This document shows, piece by piece, positions 1-6,643 of a DNA stretch of 13,003 bases; the first letter of the stretch is position 1; every line of letters starts with the position of its first letter. This DNA is from an uncultured Eubacteriales bacterium (GTDB lineage Bacteria; Bacillota; Clostridia; Oscillospirales; CAG-272): the NCBI GenBank assembly GCA_934401725.1, contig CAKRSS010000053.1, forward strand, positions 1 to 13,003, written 5' to 3'. The position numbers and the translations under genes were made by a program. Below the pieces are notes generated by a model that ran no database searches, had not been told where the DNA came from, and saw only the letters and a list, made by a program, of their open reading frames with translations.

Positions 1-459
1 ATTGGACGCCCCGCCCCGGCGGCCTGAAGTACGTCCCGGTGGGAGCGTCTGCGGTACAAATGGTTCTCGGGATGAAGATTGCACAAATTTAATGAGCGGA
101 ACCGCCCGCCATCAACAAACTACTTTGCCAGCAGAAAATCGATTTAAGCTGAACCCCCGGACGAGTAAAACCGGGGACAGAGCCGTACTTCAGCAAAGGC
201 GCGGTAGAGCGATTCTGACCGAGCCGCGCCGGATGCGAGCCTCATGGAGGCGGATTCCGTCCACCCTAAGCCATCCCCACGGGAGTGGGGGAGTCCAGAG
301 GGGGCGAACCGTATGTTCGCCGCCTTTGGTGCATTCTTTTGGTACTTTTCTGTTGCATAACAGAAAAGTACACTTCTTAACGTCCCGCAGACGTTATGGC
401 GTGCCTTGCCAAGGCCAAAGAACTTTTCTTAACAGCATATGGGCATATGCAATACGCCC
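1..459 (+). repeat. Large hairpin-rich intergenic repeat, copy A (left end outside window)
   Basis: Bases 1-459 align collinearly with the interior and right end of copy B (8930-9481) and, in reverse complement, with copy C (12288-13003). Shared blocks in order are: a GC-rich start with GACGCCCCGCCCCGGC and GGTACAAATGG; a middle block with GGGACAGAGCCGTACT; a hairpin CCCCAC-ggga-GTGGGG (275-290); a hairpin GGCGAAC-cgtat-GTTCGCC (303-321); a 13-bp perfect hairpin (342-371); AACGT-7nt-ACGTT (379-395); GCCTTG-c-CAAGGC (403-415); and a right terminal repeat ending GGCATATGCAATACGCCC (435-459). A long open frame crosses this copy, but its peptide has no recognisable domain and the DNA is explained by repeat homology, so I treat it as non-coding. 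The 105 bp between 460 and 564 shows nothing further. The element could be a MITE-like non-autonomous element or a structured intergenic repeat; no transposase is visible. Confidence 0.75.
342..371. repeat. Perfect 13-bp stem-loop inside copy A
   Basis: GTACTTTTCTGTT (342-354) and AACAGAAAAGTAC (359-371) are perfect reverse complements around a GCAT loop. The same hairpin, loop included, recurs in copy C at 12371-12400. Neither arm is followed by a T-run on either strand, so it is not a classical intrinsic terminator. It is a conserved structural part of the repeat. Confidence 0.85.
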
Positions 460-564
460 ACATCTCCATACTGAGTATACCATACTTCTCCCCATAAATC
501 AACAATCAACCGAAATTTTCTGTTCCCCTTAACCTCGCCTTCACAAATCCTTCAATAATTGCTG

Positions 565-593
565 TTTACAAAATCGATTTTTTATGGTACAAT
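565..593 (+). promoter_or_regulatory. Sigma-A-type promoter of the gdpP block
   Basis: A TTTACA -35 box (565-570), a 17-bp spacer and a TACAAT -10 box (588-593) lie upstream of gdpP. Transcription should begin near base 600, giving a leader of about 55 nt before the GTG start at 656. The AT-rich stretch contrasts with the GC-rich genes. A possible in-frame ATG at 584 lies inside this promoter and so cannot be the real start. Confidence 0.7.
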
Positions 594-655
594 GTCATAA
601 TAGGATAATATCGATAACTGTACTCATAAATTCGCCCCGGCAAAGGAGGAAAACC

Positions 656-2728
656 GTGAGAAAAAGACTTCCGCCCAAAGCAGCGGATATTCGCATACCG
701 CTGACTGTTTGTATCATTATCGGCATATTTCTGCTGACCGTTTATACCGTCCTCACCTCGCTGACCGACTTCTCCCCGCTTATCCTCGGGATCGTGCTGA
801 CGGTGCTCTATCTCTACGCCGCCGTGTTCAGCTTCGTCGCAGTGCGCAATAAGCTGCGCAGCGTCGAGCTTGAGCGGCAGCGCGCCGACGCGTTCAATAT
901 CGAAATGCAACAGATGTTCCGCGAGTCCGTCGACCTGCCCTACGCCGTCGTCGCGGAGGACGGCCACATCACCGCCGCCTCACACTGCCTCCAGGACATA
1001 CTCGGCCAGAGCTTCCCCTACGGCGGCCGCGTCGAGGACTTCTGCTCGGCCACCGCGCAGGAGATTATCAAATCAAGCACGCCTGAGGGTCAGCTCGCTA
1101 TCCGACTCGACAGACCCGGCACCGTCGCCGCAACGCCGGGGGACGGTATGCGCGTCACTATACGCCGCCGCCGCTTCGTCGCACGCAGCTATCCCATGAC
1201 GGTCAAGGGCGAGCACTGCCACCTCATTATCTTTACCGAAATCACCGCCCTCGTCGCGCTCGAGGATAAAATGGAGCGCGAAAATCCCGTCGTCGCCTAC
1301 ATCGTCATCGATAACCTCGAGGAGCTGGCGCAGTATATCCACGCCTCCTACCGCGCCGCCGCCAACGACATCGAGTCCATCCTCAAAAAATGGTCGACCG
1401 GCATGGACGGCATACTGCGCGAATACGACCGCGACAAATACCTCATGATAATCTCGCAGGAAAAGCTCGAGGAGTGCGTGCGAGCCAAGTTCGACATACT
1501 CGACTCCATCCGCGACGTCAGACTCGGCGACGACAATATGTCCGTCACCGTCTCGATGGGCATCTTCGCCGGCACGGGAACACCCGCCGAGCGTGAGACG
1601 GGCGCCGCCGAGGCGCTCGAGCTGGCACTTCAGCGCGGCGGAGACCAGGTCGCGCTGCGGCGCGGCGCCGAAATTGAATACTTCGGCGGCCGCAGCAAGA
1701 GCCTGCAGAAGCGGACACGCGTCCGCTCGCGCGTCAACGCGACGCTGCTGTGCGCCAAGATTGCCGAGTCCTCCAACGTGCTGGTCATGGGTCACAAAAA
1801 CCCCGACTTCGACTGCATCGGCTCCTGCATCGGCGTGGCGAGACTGTCGCTGTTCTGCGGCGTGCCCGTCAAAATCGTCTCGGATATGGACAGCGAGAAC
1901 CTGCACATCGTCCAGCGCCGCCTGGCGCGGTATGACGAGTACCGCGACATGTTCGTCGACGCGCTCGCCGGGCTCGACCTCGTGCGTCCGAACACGCTGC
2001 TCATCATCTGCGACGCAAATAACTTCAATATTATAGAAGCGCCCGAAATTCCCGACAACGTCGAGCGCATCGCCATAATCGACCACCACCGCCAGACGGC
2101 CAAGTTCGACTTCGAGCCGCTGATAAACTACATCGACCCCGCGGCGTCGTCCGCCTGCGAGCTGGTAGCCGAGGTGCTTGAGCAGTGCGTCCCGCACGGA
2201 ACCCTGCTCAAGGACGAGGCCACCGCCATGCTCGCCGGAATCATGCTCGACACCAAGAATTTCTCCAAGGAAACCGGCCCCCGCACCTTCTCCGCCGCGC
2301 TCTATCTCCAGAACGAGGGCGGCAAGAGCGAGGCGGCGCGCATGTACTTCGACGAGAACATCGACGAATTCCTCGCCGAGGCCCGCTTCAGCAACGACAT
2401 CGAAATATACCGCAACACCATCGCCATCACCCGCAGCGACGGCACCGGAAACGAACAGTACGACCGCGTCGCGGCCTCCAAGGCGGCAGACAAGCTGCTG
2501 GCCGTGCGGCAGGTCGAGGCCTCGTTCGCGCTGGTGTGCGCCGGGAATACCATCCGCATCTCCGGACGGTCGTCCGGCAAGATAAATGTCCAGCTCATTC
2601 TTGAGCAGCTGGGCGGCGGCGGCCACTTCGACGCCGCCGGAGCCGCCGTCGACGGCGTCATGGACAAGGCCTGCGAGCTGCTCAAGCGCGCTATCGACAG
2701 CTATCTCAACGACAGCATAAAGTCGTAA
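656..2728 (+). CDS. gdpP: Cyclic-di-AMP phosphodiesterase GdpP (DHH/DHHA1 family)
   Basis: This 690-residue membrane enzyme should hydrolyse the second messenger c-di-AMP to pApA. Visible parts: two membrane segments (about 14-34 and 41-63); a degenerate PAS region (about 85-190); a degenerate GGDEF domain ending in a GGDQVAL segment with no GGDEF signature; then a DHH domain with GHKNPDFDCIG (H380, D384, D386) and the name-giving DHH at 476-478; and a DHHA1 domain with GGGGH at 653-657. These are the metal-binding motifs of active GdpP/YybT proteins, and the length is close to the usual 650-680. I chose the GTG at 656 because AAGGAGG ends 6 nt upstream. An in-frame ATG at 584 falls within the promoter, so the 24 residues it would add are rejected. 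The gene is first in a block followed 63 nt later by rplI, the same gdpP-rplI-dnaB order as in Bacillus subtilis (yybT-rplI-dnaC). Nothing suggests truncation. Confidence 0.95.
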   Translation: MRKRLPPKAADIRIPLTVCIIIGIFLLTVYTVLTSLTDFSPLILGIVLTVLYLYAAVFSFVAVRNKLRSVELERQRADAFNIEMQQMFRESVDLPYAVVAEDGHITAASHCLQDILGQSFPYGGRVEDFCSATAQEIIKSSTPEGQLAIRLDRPGTVAATPGDGMRVTIRRRRFVARSYPMTVKGEHCHLIIFTEITALVALEDKMERENPVVAYIVIDNLEELAQYIHASYRAAANDIESILKKWSTGMDGILREYDRDKYLMIISQEKLEECVRAKFDILDSIRDVRLGDDNMSVTVSMGIFAGTGTPAERETGAAEALELALQRGGDQVALRRGAEIEYFGGRSKSLQKRTRVRSRVNATLLCAKIAESSNVLVMGHKNPDFDCIGSCIGVARLSLFCGVPVKIVSDMDSENLHIVQRRLARYDEYRDMFVDALAGLDLVRPNTLLIICDANNFNIIEAPEIPDNVERIAIIDHHRQTAKFDFEPLINYIDPAASSACELVAEVLEQCVPHGTLLKDEATAMLAGIMLDTKNFSKETGPRTFSAALYLQNEGGKSEAARMYFDENIDEFLAEARFSNDIEIYRNTIAITRSDGTGNEQYDRVAASKAADKLLAVRQVEASFALVCAGNTIRISGRSSGKINVQLILEQLGGGGHFDAAGAAVDGVMDKACELLKRAIDSYLNDSIKS

Positions 2729-2741
2729 AGCACAAAATCCG

Positions 2742-2764
2742 ATATTAAACTCTTCATTTAATAT
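2742..2764 (+). other. AT-rich inverted repeat in the gdpP-rplI gap
   Basis: ATATTAAA (2742-2749) and TTTAATAT (2757-2764) form a perfect 8-bp inverted repeat around a 7-nt spacer. It lies 13 nt before the GGGAGG ribosome binding site of rplI. It has no trailing T-run, so it is unlikely to be a terminator. It could be an RNA processing or weak regulatory site, or chance in AT-rich DNA. Confidence 0.3.
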
Positions 2765-2791
2765 ATTTCATCCGAAAGGGAGGACATAATC

Positions 2792-3238
2792 ATGCAGGTT
2801 ATACTGACTTGCGACGTAAAAGGTCAGGGAAAAAAGGATCAGATCGTAAACGTATCCGACGGGTACGCCCGCAACTTCCTGTTCCCCAAGGGACTCGCCG
2901 TTCCCGCAGACAAAAAGGCGATAACAGATATCCGGAACCGCGAGGCGTCCAAGGCGCACCGGCTCGAGCTCGAGCGCGCCGAGGCAACCGCCCTCGCCGA
3001 AAAGCTGGACGGAGTTCAGGTCAAAATAAAAATGGGAGCCGGAGCCGACGGCAGGCTGTACGGCTCGGTCACGCCCAAGGACGTCTCCGAGGCGCTCGCC
3101 GCGCAGTTCGGCATCACGGTGGACCGCCGCAAGATTGTCTCTGCCGAGCCTATAAAGGCGTACGGCAACTACATTCTTGAGGTCAAGCTGTTTACCGAGG
3201 TTACAGGCCGCATTCATCTGCTCGTCTGTGAGGGCTGA
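2792..3238 (+). CDS. rplI: 50S ribosomal protein L9
   Basis: The product (148 residues) is L9, a two-domain protein that binds 23S rRNA at the base of the L1 stalk. The N-terminal domain opens with MQVILTCDVKGQGKKDQIVN and contains GYARNFLFPKGLAVPA, the family signature. A long connecting helix (about 41-75, rich in A, E, R and L) leads to a C-terminal domain with GRLYGSVTPKDVSEAL. The length is exactly typical. GGGAGG (2778-2783) lies 8 nt before the ATG. It sits between gdpP and dnaB, 11 nt before dnaB, so it is almost certainly co-transcribed with both. Confidence 0.97.
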   Translation: MQVILTCDVKGQGKKDQIVNVSDGYARNFLFPKGLAVPADKKAITDIRNREASKAHRLELERAEATALAEKLDGVQVKIKMGAGADGRLYGSVTPKDVSEALAAQFGITVDRRKIVSAEPIKAYGNYILEVKLFTEVTGRIHLLVCEG

Positions 3239-3249
3239 GCCGGGCGCAC

Positions 3250-4599
3250 ATGAACGAAGAACTCATACGAAAGCTGCCGTTCTCGCTGCTCGCGGAGCAG
3301 TCGCTGCTGGGCGCTATCATGATAGACCCCGAGGCGATACGCGAGGTAGCCGACTTCATCTCGTCCGAGGACTTCTATATCGAGGAGCACAAGCAGATAT
3401 ATCTCGCCATGCACGAGCTGTTTCTGACCGACAACGATATAGACCTCGTCACTCTTGTCGACACGCTGGTGCGCAAGGGCATTTACGACAAGTCGGGCGG
3501 TGAGGATTACATCCACACCATAGGCCAGGTGGTGCCGGGCTCGCAGAACATCAAGGACTATGCCCGCATAGTCAAGGAAAAAAGCGTTCTGCGCCAGCTC
3601 ATCTCGGCCTGCGGCGACATCTCGGACACGGCATACTCCGAGCAGGAGTCGGTCACAAACATAATCGACAACGCGCAGAACCGCATTTTCGCCATAGCGC
3701 AGGGGCGCGACACGCGCACCTTCCGCCACATCCGCGATGTGCTCGGCGAGGTCTACTCCAACCTCAACCGCCTTTATGAGGGCGATGAGTCGGCTGTCGG
3801 CACGCCGACGGGCTTTTCAGGGCTCGACGCATTGCTGGCCGGCATGGGAAAGGGCGACCTCGTACTCGTCGGCGCGCGCCCCGGCATGGGAAAGACCAGC
3901 TTCGTGCTTAACATCGGCACAAACGTCGCCGAAAAAACCAAAAAAACCGTCTGTATTTTCTCGCTTGAGATGCCGGCAGAGCAGCTGGTGTCCAGAATGC
4001 TGGCGAGTGAGGCCATGGTCGACAGCTACACGCTGCGAACCGGCAAGCTCACCCAAGACGACTGGACCAAAATCGCCGAAGCCTCCGGACGTCTGGCCGG
4101 CGTGGACATACTCATAGACGATTCCACCGGCGTGACGGCGACCGCCATGAAGGCCAAGCTGCGCCGGGTCAAAAACCTGGGCCTCGTCATTATCGACTAC
4201 CTTCAGCTGATGCAGGGCGAACGCCACCAGGACAACAAGGTTCAGGAGGTCGCCGAAATCACGCGAAACATGAAGATAATGGCAAAAGAGCTCGGCATTC
4301 CCGTCATATGCTGTGCCCAGCTCAACCGTGGTACCGACGGACGCACGGACAAACGTCCCGTGCTTTCCGACCTGCGCGACTCCGGCTCTATCGAGCAGGA
4401 CGCCGACACGGTGCTTTTCCTCTACCGCGACGAATATTATAAGACTGACAAGTCTCCGACCGACGGTAACGAGTGCAGTATTGTTGAGGTCATAGTGGCC
4501 AAAAACCGTCACGGCTCGACCGGAATGGTCAAAATGGGATGGGTGGGCAAATATACCCTGTTCCGTTCCATAGCAGATAACGACTCTTTGCCGCAGTAG
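3250..4599 (+). CDS. dnaB: Replicative DNA helicase DnaB (DnaC of Bacillus)
   Basis: This 449-residue protein is the hexameric helicase that unwinds DNA at the replication fork. The N-terminal DnaB domain (about 5-150) contains EQSLLGAIMIDPEAI. The RecA-like C-terminal domain has Walker A GARPGMGKTS (208-217), SLEMPAEQLVSRM, Walker B VIIDYLQLM (D316), a QLNR-containing segment and LRDSGSIEQDAD near the end. The length is normal and no intein or frameshift is seen. The ATG lies 11 nt after the rplI stop. There is no good Shine-Dalgarno at the usual spacing, only GAGGG inside the end of rplI about 16 nt away, so translation is probably coupled to rplI or relies on a leaderless-like context. The start itself is well supported by the family N-terminus. 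Confidence 0.97.
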   Translation: MNEELIRKLPFSLLAEQSLLGAIMIDPEAIREVADFISSEDFYIEEHKQIYLAMHELFLTDNDIDLVTLVDTLVRKGIYDKSGGEDYIHTIGQVVPGSQNIKDYARIVKEKSVLRQLISACGDISDTAYSEQESVTNIIDNAQNRIFAIAQGRDTRTFRHIRDVLGEVYSNLNRLYEGDESAVGTPTGFSGLDALLAGMGKGDLVLVGARPGMGKTSFVLNIGTNVAEKTKKTVCIFSLEMPAEQLVSRMLASEAMVDSYTLRTGKLTQDDWTKIAEASGRLAGVDILIDDSTGVTATAMKAKLRRVKNLGLVIIDYLQLMQGERHQDNKVQEVAEITRNMKIMAKELGIPVICCAQLNRGTDGRTDKRPVLSDLRDSGSIEQDADTVLFLYRDEYYKTDKSPTDGNECSIVEVIVAKNRHGSTGMVKMGWVGKYTLFRSIADNDSLPQ

Positions 4600-4639
4600 C
4601 GGTCAAAAATAACTTTATAATTATTATGAGAGGTACGCT

Positions 4640-5887
4640 ATGTGGAATTTTGAAATTCCAGAGCGAGTCCATTCCGGGGGCGAGACCCTTAAGAAGCAGT
4701 ACGCCGCAGGAGGCCCCTACGGCATGACCTTCATCCCCCCGCACATTCTTGCAAACATGCCCGAAAACACGCCCCTGCTGCTGGCTCTGTCCGGCGGCGA
4801 GGATTCACGCGCCCTGTTCTACCGTCTGCTTCAGTACAGCGAGGAGACAGGCGCGCCGCTGTCGGTGGCGCATGTCAACCACATGATCCGCGACCGCGAG
4901 GCCGACCGCGACATGCAGTTTGTCAAGGACCTCGCCGGGAGCGAGGGCGTTCCCTGCTACACCACCTGCATCAACGTCCCCCTGCGCGCCGATGACAGCG
5001 GCAAGACGCTCGAGCAGGCCGCGCGCGAGGCGAGATACGAGTTCTTCGACGAGCTGATGAAGGAGCACAGCATCCCCATCCTCGTCACGGCGCACACGCT
5101 CGGAGACCGCGTCGAGACAATTATATTCAACATGGTGCGCGGCACAGGGCTCAACGGCCTGTGCGGCATGCGTCCCAGCCGTGCGACGACGTACGGCGTG
5201 CTTGTCCGTCCGCTGCTGTTCACGCCCAAGAGCGAGATACGAAATTACAGCCTTGCCCGCTCGCTCGATCACGTTTTTGATTCGACCAACGACGACGACC
5301 GCTATACCCGCAATTTTGTGCGCCACCGCGTGCTGCCCGTCATGCACGACGTCAACCCGTCGCTTGACGCCGCAGTCGGCCGCATGGCCGAGTCGCTGCA
5401 AAACGACGAGGACTTCATCGCTATGCATGTTGAAAAATATCTCAGCGAGAACGGCGAGGCCGCCTGCGAGGCCGCCCGCCTGACGACGCTGCACCCTGCC
5501 CTGCTCGCCCGCGTGCTTGACAGAATGTACCGTGCAGCGCTCCAGTCGCTCGCCGACGATCCCGAGGCCTTCCGCGGCCGGAGCATCATCAGCCCGCGCC
5601 ATCTTGAGACTGTGCACGTCGAGCTGCTCATCGAGCTGATTTCCGACGCCAAGGACGACGTCTCGGTCACGCTGCCGGGGAATGTCGAGGCGGGGGTTGT
5701 CGACGGCAGGCTCACCTTCACGCACACCGACCGCGAGCCGGGCAAGCCCTGCGACTACCCCAACAGTCTCGAGGCACTGCTCGACCTCGGCGGCGACGAC
5801 TCCGACAGTCTCGGCAGCCTGCACGGCAGTCTGCGCGAGCTCTCCGAGATAATCCGCAACGCACGCGAGCTTCCACTGGATGAATAA
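4640..5887 (+). CDS. tilS: tRNA(Ile)-lysidine synthase TilS (short C-terminal region)
   Basis: TilS adds lysine to C34 of the tRNA-Ile CAU anticodon using ATP, changing decoding to AUA. The product (415 residues) has the PP-loop SGGEDS (51-56, usually SGGVDS), then AHVNHMIRDREADRD, REARYEFFDEL, AHTLGDRVETIIFN (151-164; commonly AHHxDDQxET) and RYTRNFVRHRVLP. Known TilS proteins are about 430-470 residues. Here the region after VTLPGNVEAGVVDGRLTF has little resemblance to the usual C-terminal domain and ends in an acidic, Ser/Leu-rich tail. GAGAGG lies 6 nt before ATG 4640, but ATG 4724 has AGGAGG 10 nt upstream and would place the PP-loop about 22 residues from the N-terminus, as in many TilS, so the start is uncertain. 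The tilS-hpt-ftsH order supports the assignment. The TAA stop overlaps a palindromic element. Confidence 0.88.
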   Translation: MWNFEIPERVHSGGETLKKQYAAGGPYGMTFIPPHILANMPENTPLLLALSGGEDSRALFYRLLQYSEETGAPLSVAHVNHMIRDREADRDMQFVKDLAGSEGVPCYTTCINVPLRADDSGKTLEQAAREARYEFFDELMKEHSIPILVTAHTLGDRVETIIFNMVRGTGLNGLCGMRPSRATTYGVLVRPLLFTPKSEIRNYSLARSLDHVFDSTNDDDRYTRNFVRHRVLPVMHDVNPSLDAAVGRMAESLQNDEDFIAMHVEKYLSENGEAACEAARLTTLHPALLARVLDRMYRAALQSLADDPEAFRGRSIISPRHLETVHVELLIELISDAKDDVSVTLPGNVEAGVVDGRLTFTHTDREPGKPCDYPNSLEALLDLGGDDSDSLGSLHGSLRELSEIIRNARELPLDE

Positions 5888-6008
5888 AGATTTGGTGACG
5901 CGGGGCGCGTACCGCCCCGCGTCACCAAATCGCCGCGACGCCGACAGGCGGCGTCCCGGCCGTATGGCGGGAACCCGAAGGTGCGCTGCGAAGCAGCACC
6001 AAATCTTT
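5886..6008. repeat. Multi-hairpin palindromic element between tilS and hpt
   Basis: The outer ends AAAGATTTGGTG (5886-5897) and CACCAAATCTTT (5997-6008) are perfect 12-bp inverted repeats. Inside, GATTTGGTGACGCGGGGCG (5889-5907) pairs perfectly with 5913-5931 around CGTAC, giving a 19-bp stem. The left end can therefore pair either with its near partner or with the far end, two mutually exclusive folds. Further small hairpins are GACGCCG-acagg-CGGCGTC and the GCTGC-gaa-GCAGC type near 5985. The left end supplies the last two bases of the tilS TAA stop. No T-run follows the big hairpin, so a standard intrinsic terminator is not indicated. It is probably a small repetitive (REP- or MITE-like) element. 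The remaining 49 nt up to hpt hold TTGACC (6007-6012) and the AT-rich stretch TATTAATTAAT, a possible weak promoter for hpt, plus the hpt ribosome binding site. Confidence 0.75.
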
Positions 6009-6057
6009 GACCGCGCGGCTGCATATTAATTAATGTAGATTTTCTGAAAGGACCCAT

Positions 6058-6612
6058 ATGAACAAGGATATTGAACGCGTACTCGTCGACGAGGCCGAGC
6101 TTGACAAGATAGTCACCCGCCTCGCCGCCGAGATAGACCGCGATTACTCCACCCCCGGACACCGCCTCGTACTGGTGTCGATACTCAAGGGCTCGATTAT
6201 GTTCACCGGAGCTCTTATGGGCAAGCTGAAAACGCCTGCCGAGATTGAATTCATGAAGGTGTCGTCCTACGGCGCGCAGACCAAGAGCTCAGGCTGCATC
6301 AGCGTGCTGCTCGACCTCAAGCGCGACGACCTCGCCGAGCTTGACCTGCTTATCGTCGAGGACATCGTCGACAGCGGCCGCACGCTCAACCTTCTGACAG
6401 GGCTGCTGCGCGACCGCGGCGCTCACAGCGTAAAGTCCTGCACAATGCTCGACAAGCCGTCGCGCCGTGAGGTAAACTTCACCCCCGATTACATAGGCGC
6501 CGAAATTCCGGATGAGTTCGTCGTGGGCTTCGGACTCGATTATGACGAAAAGTACCGCAATCTGCCCTATGTCGGCGTGCTTTCCCCCAGCGCTTACAGC
6601 ACGAACGGCTAA
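6058..6612 (+). CDS. hpt: Hypoxanthine phosphoribosyltransferase
   Basis: This purine-salvage enzyme (184 residues) joins hypoxanthine or guanine to PRPP, giving IMP or GMP. The type I PRTase signature is VEDIVDSGRT (100-109), preceded by the hydrophobic run LDLLI. SILKGSIMF (about 42-50) supplies the PPi loop, VSSYGAQTKSSG the flexible loop, and DYIGAEIPDEFVVGFGLDYDEKYRNLPYVGVL the C-terminal hood and base contacts. Length is typical. AAAGGA (6047-6052) lies 5 nt before the ATG. The gene follows tilS across the palindromic element and precedes ftsH by 31 nt. This is the classical Firmicutes tilS-hpt-ftsH arrangement, in which HprT and TilS of Bacillus were reported to influence ftsH expression. 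Confidence 0.96.
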   Translation: MNKDIERVLVDEAELDKIVTRLAAEIDRDYSTPGHRLVLVSILKGSIMFTGALMGKLKTPAEIEFMKVSSYGAQTKSSGCISVLLDLKRDDLAELDLLIVEDIVDSGRTLNLLTGLLRDRGAHSVKSCTMLDKPSRREVNFTPDYIGAEIPDEFVVGFGLDYDEKYRNLPYVGVLSPSAYSTNG

Positions 6613-6643
6613 GTAAGTTCAGCTTTTACGAAAGAGGAGTCCC

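Noticed and set aside
342..371. The 13-bp hairpin of the repeat as an intrinsic terminator.
   Set aside because: Neither strand has a T-run after the stem, in copy A or in copy C.
2..532. 176-codon open frame across repeat copy A on the + strand.
   Set aside because: It lies almost wholly in DNA shared with two other copies, its frame is not conserved between them, it has no ribosome binding site, and the peptide has no recognisable domain.
584..655. In-frame upstream ATG that would add 24 residues to GdpP.
   Set aside because: It lies inside the promoter between the -35 and -10 boxes; the GTG at 656 has an excellent AAGGAGG site.
1073..2626. Long minus-strand open frame opposite gdpP (similarly 7166-8755 opposite ftsH and 11357-12313 opposite the epimerase gene).
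   Set aside because: These are shadow frames caused by high GC at third positions of well-identified genes on the other strand; their peptides show no family motifs.
4599..4640. Separate promoter for tilS based on TATAAT at 4616-4621.
   Set aside because: No acceptable -35 box stands at 16-18 bp; the nearest, TTGCCG, is 22 bp away.
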